A stretch of 64,000 nt of DNA from Halococcus saccharolyticus DSM 5350 (GTDB lineage Archaea; Halobacteriota; Halobacteria; Halobacteriales; Halococcaceae), in the NCBI RefSeq assembly GCF_000336915.1, contig NZ_AOMD01000015.1, positions 1-64,000 on the forward strand, in the 5' to 3' direction. Made by a program: the position numbers and the translations under genes. Of this stretch, positions 53,270-62,814 are shown one piece after another (position 1 is the first letter of the stretch; each line of letters opens with the position of its first letter). Below the pieces are notes generated by a model, which did no database searches, was not told the DNA's origin, and saw only the letters and a program-made list of their open reading frames with translations.

Positions 53270-56200
53270 GTGACAACCAATCGAACGTGGACATAGAGAA
53301 CACAGACGAATCGAACAGCGGTGTCGGTCGCCGAGGGTTCCTGAAAGGACTCGGTCTCACGACCGCACTCGGCCTGACCGGGACGACCATCGGCGACGAG
53401 CTTACTCAGATGGGCGGGATCGAGAACGTCGATGGATCGGACTACATCGGGAGTTACCCGTATCGAGAGTGGGAGGATTTCTACCGTGAGAAGTGGGACT
53501 GGGACTCGGTAGCCCGGAGCACCCACGGCGTCAACTGCACGGGGAGTTGCTCGTGGAACGTCTACGTCAAAAACGGCCAGGTCTGGCGCGAGGAGCAGGC
53601 CGCCGATTATCCCGAGATCAACGACGAACTGCCTTCTTCGAACCCGCGTGGCTGTCAGAAAGGAGCGTGCTACACCGATTACGTGAACGCCGAACAGCGC
53701 ATCAAACACCCTCTGCGGCGGGTCGGGGAGCGTGGTGAGGGGAAATGGAAGCGCATCTCGTGGGACGAAGCCCTCACCGAGATCGCCGAGAAAGTCATCG
53801 AAGAAGTCCAGGGAGGCAATTACGATGCCATCTCCGGATTCACGCCGATCCCGGCGATGAGTCCGGTTTCATTCGCCTCGGGATCGCGGTTCGTCAACCT
53901 CATCGGCGGCGTGAGCCACTCGTTTTACGACTGGTACTCCGACTTGCCGCCGGGTGAACCCATTACATGGGGTACGCAGACCGACAACGCGGAGAGTGCC
54001 GATTGGTACGATGCTGACTACATCATCGCGTGGGGATCGAACATCAATGTCACTCGGATCCCGGATGCCAAGTTCTTCCTCGAGGCCGCATACAAAGGCA
54101 CCAAGCGGGTCGGAATCTTTACCGACTACTCCCAGACCGCCATCCACTGTGACGACTGGTTGTCACCGAAGGCTGGCTCCGATGCGGCACTCGCGCTCGG
54201 AATGGCTCGGACTATCGTCGACGAGGATCTCTACGACGAAGCGCATCTGAAAGAGCAGTCGGATATGCCCTTCCTCGTCCGCGAGGACTCCGGAAAGTTC
54301 CTTCGCGTCGCCGACGTTCCGAGCCTCTCGACCAGCGGCGAGGCGGGCAAAGTGTTTGCGATGGTCGATCAACAGGGCAATCTTCGGAACGCCCCGGGAT
54401 CGCTCGGCAATCGTGATGGGAAACACGACGACAGTGCGAGCATCGCCCTGGACTTCGATCCACAGTTAGATGTGAACCAATCGGTCGATCTCCAGGACGG
54501 GAGCGTGCAAGTCCGATCGGTCTGGTCGCATGTCACCGAGGAGCTGTCGAACTACACTCCCGAACGCGTACACGAGCTCACCCGCGTCGGCGAGGAGACC
54601 CACCAGGAGATCGCCCGCGAGTTCGCCAACGTAGACAAGGGCAAGATCATCCACGGCAAGGGCGTCAATGACTGGTATCACAACGATCTCGGGAACCGGG
54701 CGATCCAGCTGCTCGTGACTCTCACGGGTCACATCGGTCGACAGGGTACTGGGTTCGACCACTACGTCGGCCAAGAGAAGATCTGGACATACAATGGCTG
54801 GCAACAACTCTCGTTCCCGACAGAGAGCGTTCGGGCAGTTCCGACAACGCTCTGGACGTACTTCCACGGCGACATTCTCGGAAACGTCGAACCCGATACT
54901 CGACAGCGGATTCAGGAATCCATCGACAAGGGATGGATGCCTGTCTATCCGAAGGAGCGTGAGGATGGCTCGCGCCCCGATCCGAGCGTCTTCTTCTGCT
55001 GGCGAGGTAACTATTTCAACCAGTCGAAGGGCGGCATCGCCATCGAGAACGTGCTCTGGCCGAAACTCGATCTCATCGTCGATATCAACTTCCGGATGGA
55101 TTCGACGGCACTGTACAGCGACATCGTGCTGCCGACCGCGAGCCACTACGAGAAACACGACCTGAATATGACCGACATGCACTCGTACGTCCATCCGTTT
55201 ACCCCGGCGATCGAACCGCTGGGCGAGTCGAAAACGGACTGGGAGATCTTCCGGCTAATCGCGAAGAAAGTCCAGGAGATAGCAACGGAACGGAATCTGA
55301 GTCCGATCCAGGACCGCGAGTTCGACCGTCAGATCGACCTCACGAGCGTCCACGACGACTACGTGCGAAACTGGCCGGACGACGAACCGGATGCACTGAA
55401 AGAGGACAAAGCGGCTTCCGAGTTCATACTCGATCACTCCGAGGAGACCAATCCCGAGGGGAGCGATAGCCAAATCACGTTCGACGATACGGTTGAGCAC
55501 CCACGACGGTTTGAGGCGGCGGGCGATCACTGGACCTCACCACTGGAGGAGGGCAAACCGTACACGCCGTGGAAGCGCTATGTCCAGCAGAAGAACCCGT
55601 GGCCGACATTCACCGGCCGCCAGCAGTACTACATCGACCACGACTGGTTCCTCGATCTCGGTGAGGCAGTGCCGACGTACAAAGAGCCTGAAGTGCTTCA
55701 GTCCGAGCAAGAGTACCCTCTCCAGTACAACACGCCTCACGGACGGTGGTCGATCCACTCGACGTGGCGGGACAACAAGCATATGCTCCGCCTCCAGCGG
55801 GGTGAACCCATTGTCTACATGCATCCCGACGACGCCGAAGAGCGCGGTATTGAGGACGGCGATACCGTTCGAGTCTACAATGACCTCGACGAAATCGAGG
55901 TCAGCGTCAAGATCTATCCCAGTGCCCAGCCCGGTGTGGCGAAGCTCTACTTCGCGTGGGAGCGTTTCCAGTTCCCGAGCCGCGGGAACTTCAACACGCT
56001 CGTCGGGATGTACATGAAGCCGACGCAGCTGGTGCAGTATCCCGCAGACAGCGGCGAACACCTCGAATTCGTCCCCAACTACTGGGGGCCAACTGGCGTT
56101 AATAGCGACGTCCACGTCGAGGTCGAACTGGTCGAAGACGAAGCGACGGGTGAGGGGACTGCCACTACAACCGCCCAAGATCAAAACGGGAGTTCGGGAA

Positions 56201-56394
56201 CCACGACGGCGAATCAGACCACCGCTAACTCTGGCACAATGAATACAACAAGTGGAACGACCGACGGGACGGCAAGCAACGAGACGACAACAAGCAGTGA
56301 GAGTACCAACACGACGACCAGCGGTAACACGTCCGACCTCGACGTGATTCCGGGCGATGCGCCTGATGAGGCTTCCGGCGGTGATTCCCAATGA
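53266..56394 (+). CDS. narG: Nitrate reductase alpha subunit (NarG), molybdopterin catalytic
   Basis: 1042 residues. Tat signal VGRRGFLKGLGLTTALGLTG, so the enzyme faces outward (pNar). FS0 [4Fe-4S] ligands H87, C91, C95 and C129 (THGVNCTGSC...RGCQKGAC). Mo-bis-MGD region with the catalytic Asp in DWYSDLPPGEP. Reduces nitrate to nitrite. The last 80 or so residues are a Thr/Ser/Asn/Gly-rich tail (NTTSGTTDGTASNETTTSSE) beyond the usual NarG end, probably extracellular and possibly glycosylated. Overlaps narH by 4 bases. Confidence 0.97.
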   Translation: MSDNQSNVDIENTDESNSGVGRRGFLKGLGLTTALGLTGTTIGDELTQMGGIENVDGSDYIGSYPYREWEDFYREKWDWDSVARSTHGVNCTGSCSWNVYVKNGQVWREEQAADYPEINDELPSSNPRGCQKGACYTDYVNAEQRIKHPLRRVGERGEGKWKRISWDEALTEIAEKVIEEVQGGNYDAISGFTPIPAMSPVSFASGSRFVNLIGGVSHSFYDWYSDLPPGEPITWGTQTDNAESADWYDADYIIAWGSNINVTRIPDAKFFLEAAYKGTKRVGIFTDYSQTAIHCDDWLSPKAGSDAALALGMARTIVDEDLYDEAHLKEQSDMPFLVREDSGKFLRVADVPSLSTSGEAGKVFAMVDQQGNLRNAPGSLGNRDGKHDDSASIALDFDPQLDVNQSVDLQDGSVQVRSVWSHVTEELSNYTPERVHELTRVGEETHQEIAREFANVDKGKIIHGKGVNDWYHNDLGNRAIQLLVTLTGHIGRQGTGFDHYVGQEKIWTYNGWQQLSFPTESVRAVPTTLWTYFHGDILGNVEPDTRQRIQESIDKGWMPVYPKEREDGSRPDPSVFFCWRGNYFNQSKGGIAIENVLWPKLDLIVDINFRMDSTALYSDIVLPTASHYEKHDLNMTDMHSYVHPFTPAIEPLGESKTDWEIFRLIAKKVQEIATERNLSPIQDREFDRQIDLTSVHDDYVRNWPDDEPDALKEDKAASEFILDHSEETNPEGSDSQITFDDTVEHPRRFEAAGDHWTSPLEEGKPYTPWKRYVQQKNPWPTFTGRQQYYIDHDWFLDLGEAVPTYKEPEVLQSEQEYPLQYNTPHGRWSIHSTWRDNKHMLRLQRGEPIVYMHPDDAEERGIEDGDTVRVYNDLDEIEVSVKIYPSAQPGVAKLYFAWERFQFPSRGNFNTLVGMYMKPTQLVQYPADSGEHLEFVPNYWGPTGVNSDVHVEVELVEDEATGEGTATTTAQDQNGSSGTTTANQTTANSGTMNTTSGTTDGTASNETTTSSESTNTTTSGNTSDLDVIPGDAPDEASGGDSQ

Positions 56395-57554
56395 GCTCAC
56401 AGAACCAGCAGAACGCCACCAACGAGACCAGCAGTGGTAATGAGAGCACCACGGCTCAGTCCGGGCAACAAATCGACATCGCAGACGGGATCGACCATCA
56501 GGTAGCGATGGTGATGGACCTCAACAAGTGCGTCGGCTGCCAGACCTGTACGATCGCCTGTAAGACGCTCTGGACCGATTCCGGCGGCCGCGAGTATATG
56601 TACTGGAACAACGTCGAGACCCAACCCGGAAAGGGCTACCCGCGCGGCTGGGAGGACGACGACGGTGGGTACCAATCGGCCGAACAGGCCGGAAATCAGG
56701 AGCATCTCGACTATCAGGAAGGGGACACCTCCATCCCATCGCAGGAAGACTACGGCCGAGCGTGGGATTTCAACCATACCGAGGTGATGTACGACGGGAG
56801 CGACGCACCCCTCCGCCCACAGGGAGAGAACCCCGAATGGGGAGCGAACTGGGACGAAGACCAAGGTGCGGGCGAGTACCCGAACTCGTACTACTTCTAT
56901 CTCCCGCGCATCTGCAACCACTGTACCCATCCTTCCTGTGCCGAAGCCTGTCCGCGGAAGGCGATCTACAAGCGTGAGGAGGACGGTATCGTTCTCGTCG
57001 ATCAAGAGCGGTGTCGCGGCTATCGCTACTGTGTCGAGGGGTGTCCGTACAACAAGGTCTATTATAATGTCATGCGCAAGCGCTCGGAGAAGTGTATTTT
57101 CTGTTATCCCCGCCTCGAAGGCGAGGGATCGGGCGACGGAAACTTCAACCTCAACGACGGCGATGCGGTGCCGCCCGCCTGTGCGACGGAATGCCCGCCT
57201 CAGCTCCGGATGGTCGGCTTCCTGGACGACGAACAAGGACCGATTCACAAGCTGGTCAACGAACACGAGGTGGCGCTCCCGCTCCACCCCGATTATCACA
57301 CCCAACCGAACGTCTACTACATCCCGCCGTTCGCTCCACCACAACACTCCGAGGACGGCGAGAGTATCGACGTTGAGCGGATCCCGCGCCCTCTCCTCGA
57401 GAACCTGTTCGGTGATCGAGTGCATGACGCGCTCGACACCATCGAGCGTCATCGCGACAGGGTTCGACGCGGTGAGGACAGCGAGCTCATGGATATCCTC
57501 ACCACCAACAACCCGGCTCAGCAGTATCGACTGGAGGCGTTCGACGGTGAGTAA
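56391..57554 (+). CDS. narH: Nitrate reductase beta subunit (NarH), iron-sulfur
   Basis: 387 residues. Cysteine clusters for four Fe-S centres: CVGCQTCTIACKTLW, CNHCTHPSCAEACPRKAI, CRGYRYCVEGCPYNK, CIFCYPR and CATECPPQLR. Asn/Ser-rich N-terminal stretch (NQQNATNETSSGNESTTAQS) echoes the NarG tail. Carries electrons to NarG. No own signal peptide, so likely piggy-back export with NarG. Start overlaps narG's stop. Confidence 0.96.
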   Translation: MSSQNQQNATNETSSGNESTTAQSGQQIDIADGIDHQVAMVMDLNKCVGCQTCTIACKTLWTDSGGREYMYWNNVETQPGKGYPRGWEDDDGGYQSAEQAGNQEHLDYQEGDTSIPSQEDYGRAWDFNHTEVMYDGSDAPLRPQGENPEWGANWDEDQGAGEYPNSYYFYLPRICNHCTHPSCAEACPRKAIYKREEDGIVLVDQERCRGYRYCVEGCPYNKVYYNVMRKRSEKCIFCYPRLEGEGSGDGNFNLNDGDAVPPACATECPPQLRMVGFLDDEQGPIHKLVNEHEVALPLHPDYHTQPNVYYIPPFAPPQHSEDGESIDVERIPRPLLENLFGDRVHDALDTIERHRDRVRRGEDSELMDILTTNNPAQQYRLEAFDGE

Positions 57555-57668
57555 GCGACGCGTCGAACCGTCGAGTTCGCTGGAACTCGCTTCCAGCGGC
57601 GTTCGAATGAGCGTCCAGAAGGCGCGAGTTCGGGCGTGCCGGAACGGTGTTCCCGAGGTGTTCAACAG

Positions 57669-58517
57669 GTGACCGAGGACCTCACAGCGATAGCACGGAA
57701 ACTGCTCGTCGCGGCGGTGTTCGTCCTTGCTGCAGCCCTCGCCCCGATGCTCGTTGCAGGAGCGCCCGCCGATCAGATTCCAGTTATGGAAGCATCTCAA
57801 TCGGAAGCTGACTCGGTCTCGAATCCGACGGCTTCGGTATGGAACGACGCGTCAACTGTCACGGTCCCGCTGTCGAGTGCCCCGAGCCAAGTGCCGGATG
57901 CTAATAACACCACCATCAGCCGAGCGAACGTCGAGGCGATTCATACGCAACAGCGGCTCTTCCTCCGAGCGTCGTGGTCGGACGCGACAAAGGACGGCAA
58001 CGTCACGCCGTCTCAGTACGAAGCACCTCGCCTCAATTCCTACGGCGATGCCATCGCTGTTCAGTTGCCAGCAAACGTCAGCCAACAGCCCGGTATCGCC
58101 ATGGGGAGCCCCGAAGCGATGGTGAACGTCTGGTGGTGGAACGGTGCAATGGGTCAGCAGGAACTCCTGGCCGCCGGTCCAGGGACGACGACGCCGTTCA
58201 ATCAGACCGCTATTTCGACCAACGCCACATATCGAGATGGTCGATGGCACGTGGTACTCTCGCGGAGCCTTGCTGCCAACGAAACGAACCGCGGCTCGAT
58301 GGCGATGGACCAGGACGTGCCCGTCTCCTTTGCAGTCTGGAACGGGTCGAACACTGAGCGCGCGGGGCAAAAGGCTGTCAGTGAGTGGTATACGTTTCCG
58401 TTCGGACCCGGGCCAGAGGGGCCGCCGTACCAGACGGTACTCTGGACCATTGCAGGAATCGCTATCGCCGTTGTCGCCGTCGTCACTGCAACAGCAGTCA
58501 GGCGGGGTGGAACCTGA
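57669..58517 (+). CDS. Heme-binding subunit (ethylbenzene dehydrogenase gamma-like)
   Basis: 282 residues from GTG 57669. A signal-like first helix (LLVAAVFVLAAALAPMLVAG), an extracellular beta-rich body with family features (VWNDASTVTVPLSSAP, LFLRASWSDATKDG, AIAVQLPANVSQQPGIAM GS, MVNVWWWN), and a C-terminal anchor helix (TVLWTIAGIAIAVVAVVTAT). Resembles EBDH/DMSO-type gamma subunits, which bind one heme b, and would link cytochrome b to NarGH. Corresponds to orf7 of haloarchaeal nar clusters. GTG 57636 is an alternative start. The ATG of narJ overlaps the stop by one base. Confidence 0.82.
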   Translation: MTEDLTAIARKLLVAAVFVLAAALAPMLVAGAPADQIPVMEASQSEADSVSNPTASVWNDASTVTVPLSSAPSQVPDANNTTISRANVEAIHTQQRLFLRASWSDATKDGNVTPSQYEAPRLNSYGDAIAVQLPANVSQQPGIAMGSPEAMVNVWWWNGAMGQQELLAAGPGTTTPFNQTAISTNATYRDGRWHVVLSRSLAANETNRGSMAMDQDVPVSFAVWNGSNTERAGQKAVSEWYTFPFGPGPEGPPYQTVLWTIAGIAIAVVAVVTATAVRRGGT

Positions 58518-59221
58518 TGACGGCCGACGTTCCTGCACCGGAACCCGATGATCCACCACTCGATCGTGAGGATCTCGAACCGGATGCGGCGGCCCGCGGA
58601 ACAGTGTACGCCTTACTTGCTAGTGCATTCGAACACCCGACCGAGAGCCTCCACACCGCGCTTGCCGAGGACGACCTCCGCGAGCACCTCGACGACCTGC
58701 TCGCTCGGACACCTCTTGATGTCGCCACGGAGGCGGTCGGGACCGACGACGACTACGATACGTTTTGCGCCCGGTACAACGACCTCTTCGTTATTGGCTA
58801 CTCGGAATATGAGGACCGGACTGATGGTACGCTCTCGACTGACGAACCACCGGTTCCACTCTATGAATCAGCCTACCGACCCGAGGCGTCGTGGACCGAC
58901 GTGAACCTCGATCTCGCGCGGGCTTACGATTACTACGGGGTACGACCTGCATCGTCCAACCGGGAACACCACGATTACCTCGTCCTCCAGTTGGAGTTTG
59001 CTGGCTATCTCGCCCGGCGCGAAGCCGTCGAGGACGGACCGGATGCCGCACGGGCACGGCTCGATCTCCTCGACCGTCACCTCCGAATTCTCGTTGAGGG
59101 CGTCGTCGAGCGCATCGACAACGAACCGAACACGGGTGCATATGGACGGTTTGCTCGGTTGCTCGATGAGTTCACCGCTACGGATCGCGAGGAACTCCTC
59201 GAACAGCTGGAGGGCGAGTGA
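58517..59221 (+). CDS. narJ: NarJ-like molybdoenzyme chaperone (TorD family)
   Basis: 234 residues from ATG 58517. Helical TorD/NarJ protein: AARGTVYALLASAFEHPTES, FCARYNDLFVIGYSEYEDRT, VPLYESAYRPEASWTDVNLD, and DYYGVRPASSNREHHDYLVL with the conserved H-D-x2 region. Chaperone that binds the NarG Tat leader and helps cofactor insertion, in the cytoplasm. Followed after 1 base by the next nar-operon gene. Confidence 0.92.
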   Translation: MTADVPAPEPDDPPLDREDLEPDAAARGTVYALLASAFEHPTESLHTALAEDDLREHLDDLLARTPLDVATEAVGTDDDYDTFCARYNDLFVIGYSEYEDRTDGTLSTDEPPVPLYESAYRPEASWTDVNLDLARAYDYYGVRPASSNREHHDYLVLQLEFAGYLARREAVEDGPDAARARLDLLDRHLRILVEGVVERIDNEPNTGAYGRFARLLDEFTATDREELLEQLEGE

Positions 59222-59222
59222 G

Positions 59223-60134
59223 ATGAGTCAATCGACCGGCGGAATGAGCGAACGTGTGCGATCGTTCGCGGGGACAGCCTCCCGGGTCGTTCCAAACTCG
59301 CAGACGCCGACGGTTCGACTCTCGGCGGGTCTCGTAGCAGTAGTCGGCATCGCTCTGCTGACCCTCACTCGAATCGCCGTGAACGTTCCCGTCGGTCTTC
59401 CACTGGTTAGTTCCAGCGTATGGTTCGATACAGTGACGACTGCGGCGGTTGTCGGCCCGGCTGGCGGGATTATCCTTCTTGGTGTGACTGCTGAGGAGGC
59501 ATGGGAACGAATCGGACTGATACTTGTCGGCGTGTTCGGGCTCCTGTCGGCATTGACGTCCGCAATCGCTGTGCCGGCGGTCGGAGTCACCGTTGCTGGA
59601 AGCTGGTTGCTGCTGATCGGCCAAACGAGAGGTCTCAAACGGCAGGACTATCGATGGCAGAGCCTCGGCGGCCTCGTCGCGATAGCGCTTCTCGGAAGCC
59701 TGACTCTCTCGTTGTTCGGAGCCATCGGTGTCCGCCCGGCTGCGCTCCGACCTGCCGGTACGACGCTCGCACTCGTCGGGATGGCAATGACGCCGCTTGC
59801 CGTTAGATCGAGCCTCGGCCCGCTTGCGGTTGGCGCTCTCACTGGAGTTGGAACGTTCTCCCTGACCGCATCTGCCCCGTTCGTGTCGGGGGCGATCGTG
59901 CTGATAGCCGGAAGCGCCGTCGGTGCGTCGGCGGTCCTGCTCGCGGCAGCCGTGGGTGGACTGACCGCAACGATAACAGAGGGGGTAATGCGTCACCGAA
60001 TCACGCCGGCGGTCGCGGGACTCCTGCTCTTGATGGCGGGCGTTCCCTCGTCGATCCCGCGCGCACTCAGTGTCGTACTTGCAGTAGCACTCATTCTCGG
60101 GATTCTATTCGACACCGGAAGTGATTCAGCATGA
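59223..60134 (+). CDS. Nar operon membrane protein of unknown function (orf9-like)
   Basis: 303 residues from ATG 59223. Nine to ten hydrophobic helices (SAGLVAVVGIALLTLTRIAV, AVVGPAGGIILLGVTAEEAW, LVGVFGLLSALTSAIAVPAV and later AVGASAVLLAAAVGGLTATI). Small-residue-rich, no motif of a known transporter. Last-but-two in the operon; overlaps the HEAT gene by 4 bases (ATGA). Possibly narE-like or a scaffold. Confidence 0.75.
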   Translation: MSQSTGGMSERVRSFAGTASRVVPNSQTPTVRLSAGLVAVVGIALLTLTRIAVNVPVGLPLVSSSVWFDTVTTAAVVGPAGGIILLGVTAEEAWERIGLILVGVFGLLSALTSAIAVPAVGVTVAGSWLLLIGQTRGLKRQDYRWQSLGGLVAIALLGSLTLSLFGAIGVRPAALRPAGTTLALVGMAMTPLAVRSSLGPLAVGALTGVGTFSLTASAPFVSGAIVLIAGSAVGASAVLLAAAVGGLTATITEGVMRHRITPAVAGLLLLMAGVPSSIPRALSVVLAVALILGILFDTGSDSA

Positions 60135-61042
60135 GCCACAACCACGATCACGACCACGACTGCGGCTGTGATAGCGGATGCGGGTGCGAGAGCAACCCGT
60201 ACTCGGATGACCCGGAGTACGAGGAGATCGAAGAAGAACCTGACCCACAACTTGATCCGCGGAAGAGTCCAGGGTTCGATCACACTCTTGATAGTCTCGC
60301 GGACATCGAGGTAGGCCGGGACGTCACGCTCGGGGAAATGACTCCGGACGAACTGACCGCGAGTGACACTGATCCAGTGGCTGACGCGTCGGCCCGCGAA
60401 CTGCTCGCCGATCTCGAGGATGGATCGAAAACGGAACGGCGGCGTGCCACGCTTGCGCTCGCCGAAACTGACGGGTCAGCGGCGGTCGTAAGCGCGCTGT
60501 CACAGGTAGCGCTTGGCGACGATGATTCCGATGTCCGACAGTTCGCGATCGAATCACTCGCCAAACTCCGAGCCGACGACGCCGGCGATGTCGCACTCGC
60601 CATCTCGCACGACGACGAGGACCCCTGGGTTCGGGCTGAGGCTCTCGTTGCACTCGATCGTATCGACCGAGAAGGGTATGCTGAACGAATGGAGGCTGCA
60701 CTGACCGATGACCACCATGCTGCTCGCCGGAACGCCCTGATCTCGCTGTTCAAAGTTCGCGGCGAGGATATCGAAGACGACGCTATCGAGATGGCGACCG
60801 ATCCAAGTGAGCGTGTCCGAGAGTGGGCCGCTCATGTCCTCGGAGGTATCGACGACGATCGTGCCCGCCGGACGTTGGAGGGAATGGCAACCTCCGACGA
60901 CAGTGACATCGTGGCGCTGACTGCCAGACACGCCAGGTCGGTCGATCCTGCCCGCTTCCGGCGGCGGTTCACGGGAGCGATGGAGGAGGGAGACACTCTC
61001 CTCCCCGGTGAAGACCTACTGAATCGTCAACCGACCCTCTAA
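60131..61042 (+). CDS. HEAT-repeat protein with metal-binding N-terminus
   Basis: 303 residues. The start is MSHNHDHDHDCGCDSGCGCE, a His/Cys cluster that could bind iron or copper. From residue about 70 it has five or six HEAT-like helical repeats (RATLALAETDGSAAVVSALS, QFAIESLAKLRADDAGDVAL, WVRAEALVALDRIDREGYAE, AARRNALISLFKVRGEDIED). Proteins of this type act as adaptors in cofactor assembly. Between the membrane gene and the Mrp ATPase; the arrangement suggests iron-sulfur insertion for NarGH or NarB. Function inferred from context. Confidence 0.8.
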   Translation: MSHNHDHDHDCGCDSGCGCESNPYSDDPEYEEIEEEPDPQLDPRKSPGFDHTLDSLADIEVGRDVTLGEMTPDELTASDTDPVADASARELLADLEDGSKTERRRATLALAETDGSAAVVSALSQVALGDDDSDVRQFAIESLAKLRADDAGDVALAISHDDEDPWVRAEALVALDRIDREGYAERMEAALTDDHHAARRNALISLFKVRGEDIEDDAIEMATDPSERVREWAAHVLGGIDDDRARRTLEGMATSDDSDIVALTARHARSVDPARFRRRFTGAMEEGDTLLPGEDLLNRQPTL

Positions 61043-61045
61043 CTC

Positions 61046-62296
61046 ATGAGTGAACACGACCCTCAAATTCAGGAAGACGTAGAAGAGACGCTTCGATCGG
61101 TTGAGGACTCCCGGTCCGGAATGAACGTATTCGAGGCCGGGCTGGTCGAAGATATCACCATCGAGGGGGACTCGGTCACCGTCGAGGCGAATTTAGCCCA
61201 GTTCGATCCCCGGACCAGCACTGAAGTCATGGATACGATGTTGCACGCGGTTCGGGACGTGGCCGGTGTCGAGAGTGCCCACGTCGAGCCCGCGGAAGTC
61301 GATACCGGCGACCGGGTATCCATCGCCGAGATCGATACCGTGATCGCCGTCGCATCAACGAAGGGCGGGGTTGGAAAATCCACTGTCGCCACCCAGCTGG
61401 CCTGCACTTTCGCGGCCGATCGCGATGTGGGCTTGTTCGACGCGGATATCTTCGGTCCGAACGTCCCCTCACTCCTCGATGTCGATGGTCCGATACTGTC
61501 CGACGATGACGATAATCCGATTCCGGCCACCGTCGGAGGTATGGAGGTCATAAGCGTGGGCCTGATGACTGAAGGTGGTCCTTTGGCCTGGCGGGGAGCG
61601 ATGGCCCACGACGCGCTTTCTGACCTGTTCGCCGACACTGCATGGGACGATCCCGATACACTCGTCATCGACTTGCCGCCCGGCACCAGCGACGTTCTGT
61701 TGACGACGCTGCAAGAGGTCCCTATCGATGGTGTCGTCTTCGTCACGACGCCGTTTCACACCAGCGTCGAGGATACCCGTCGGAGTCGGCGTCTGTTCGA
61801 GGAGAACGGTGTCCCGGTTCTCGGGTATGTGCTGAATATGGACCACTTCGTTTGCGACGATTGCGAGAAGAACCACGACATGTTCCCCGGGGGGACGCTG
61901 ACTGAAGAACTCGATATGCCGGCGTTGACTCGTCTTCCGTTCTCGCCAGACTTGCAGGCGCAACCGAAACCGGGCACCGCCCCCGAAGCATTCGAGAGAT
62001 TGGCCGAGTCGGTTGGTGAGCAGTTGGACGATGCTGACCGCCTCGAACTTCCCGAAGATCCAGTTGATATCCGTGGTCTCGAAGCCCAACAACGAGTGGA
62101 GCGGGTGCGCGGAACGTTCGAGTCGCTTGATTCTGGTGAATCACTGTATCTCGTGAGCGACCGCGATCCAACCCCAGTCGGCGAATTTTTAGTCACCCTC
62201 ACGGGCACAGATGGGGATCCGACTGATGTACTCCCAGAGTTCACGACCGAGCGCCGTGGGCTCGAAAAGTGGGTACTCAAGGCAGTTTCTCCGTGA
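61046..62296 (+). CDS. Mrp/ApbC-family ATPase fused to DUF2249
   Basis: 416 residues. N-terminal DUF59-like domain (EETLRSVEDSRSGMNVFEAG, VTVEANLAQFDPRTST, DVAGVESAHVEPAEVD); ATPase domain with deviant Walker A (STKGGVGKSTVATQLA), LFDADIFGPNVPSLL, LVIDLPPGTSDVLLTT and the metal-binding CxxC FVCDDCEKNHDMFPGG; C-terminal DUF2249-like domain (LDSGESLYLVSDRDPTPVGE, TTERRGLEKWVLKAVSP). Mrp/Nbp35 proteins carry Fe-S clusters to target enzymes. End of the nar operon, 3 bases after the HEAT gene, so it probably matures NarH/NarG clusters. Confidence 0.9.
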   Translation: MSEHDPQIQEDVEETLRSVEDSRSGMNVFEAGLVEDITIEGDSVTVEANLAQFDPRTSTEVMDTMLHAVRDVAGVESAHVEPAEVDTGDRVSIAEIDTVIAVASTKGGVGKSTVATQLACTFAADRDVGLFDADIFGPNVPSLLDVDGPILSDDDDNPIPATVGGMEVISVGLMTEGGPLAWRGAMAHDALSDLFADTAWDDPDTLVIDLPPGTSDVLLTTLQEVPIDGVVFVTTPFHTSVEDTRRSRRLFEENGVPVLGYVLNMDHFVCDDCEKNHDMFPGGTLTEELDMPALTRLPFSPDLQAQPKPGTAPEAFERLAESVGEQLDDADRLELPEDPVDIRGLEAQQRVERVRGTFESLDSGESLYLVSDRDPTPVGEFLVTLTGTDGDPTDVLPEFTTERRGLEKWVLKAVSP

Positions 62297-62464
62297 ATAT
62301 TCTACTCACGAACCTCTCGTTTCAGCTGGACAGCAAGGCGGAGCTCTCTTCCTCAATGAGCGAGACGCCGTGCGTAGGAGAACGAGTAGGAAGGGAGGAG
62401 CCAACAATTTGCAGGTACTGGTCCACTATATTATTTAATACCTACAAGCGACGACCAGACGAAT

Positions 62465-62689
62465 ATGCCGAATCAACTGGACGACGATGTGCGTGTGTGG
62501 CTGGTTGAACGCACCTACACCGACGATGAGCAGAATTTGATTATTCTCACCTATGCGACCACTGGCGGTGAGCAATACTACCGGAAGGAGCGGGCACTTA
62601 CCTCCTTTACTGACGTGCGCGACACCACAGCGGCCGTCGATGCTGACCCGGATAACCTCGGCTCCGTCGATGACCCGGATCTCCAGTAA
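62465..62689 (+). CDS. Small hypothetical protein with an in-frame early stop
   Basis: 74 residues, MPNQLDDDVRVWLVERTYTD then GGEQYYRKERALTSFTDVRD and the end PDNLGSVDDPDLQ. The frame continues after the TAA (62687-62689) as RYAAEAQRMQETHDPDDVI to a second stop at 62749, with no frame break and the same acidic style. So the original protein was probably about 94 residues and the TAA (one base from CAA) truncates it. Family not recognised. Confidence 0.65.
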   Translation: MPNQLDDDVRVWLVERTYTDDEQNLIILTYATTGGEQYYRKERALTSFTDVRDTTAAVDADPDNLGSVDDPDLQ

Positions 62690-62765
62690 CGGTACGCCGC
62701 CGAGGCACAGCGGATGCAGGAAACGCACGATCCGGACGACGTGATCTGATCCGACTAGTCGAATC

Positions 62766-62788
62766 TAACAGGCTGAAACCACCTGTTA
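62766..62788. promoter_or_regulatory. Inverted repeat upstream of the Bat-type regulator
   Basis: TAACAGG-CTGAAACCA-CCTGTTA, perfect 7-bp arms with a 9-base spacer, ending 26 bases before the ATG at 62815. Position suggests an operator or autoregulatory site overlapping the TATA region. Confidence 0.5.
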
Positions 62789-62814
62789 TGGCTCTGTAGT
62801 ACCTATCGGATCCT

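Noticed and set aside
54466-55194. 242-codon minus-strand frame inside narG
   Set aside because: Shadow of narG.
62297-62464. Possible TnpB-like tail after the Mrp gene (SSMSETPCVGERVGREEPT)
   Set aside because: Too short, no hairpin and no zinc-finger part to support an element.
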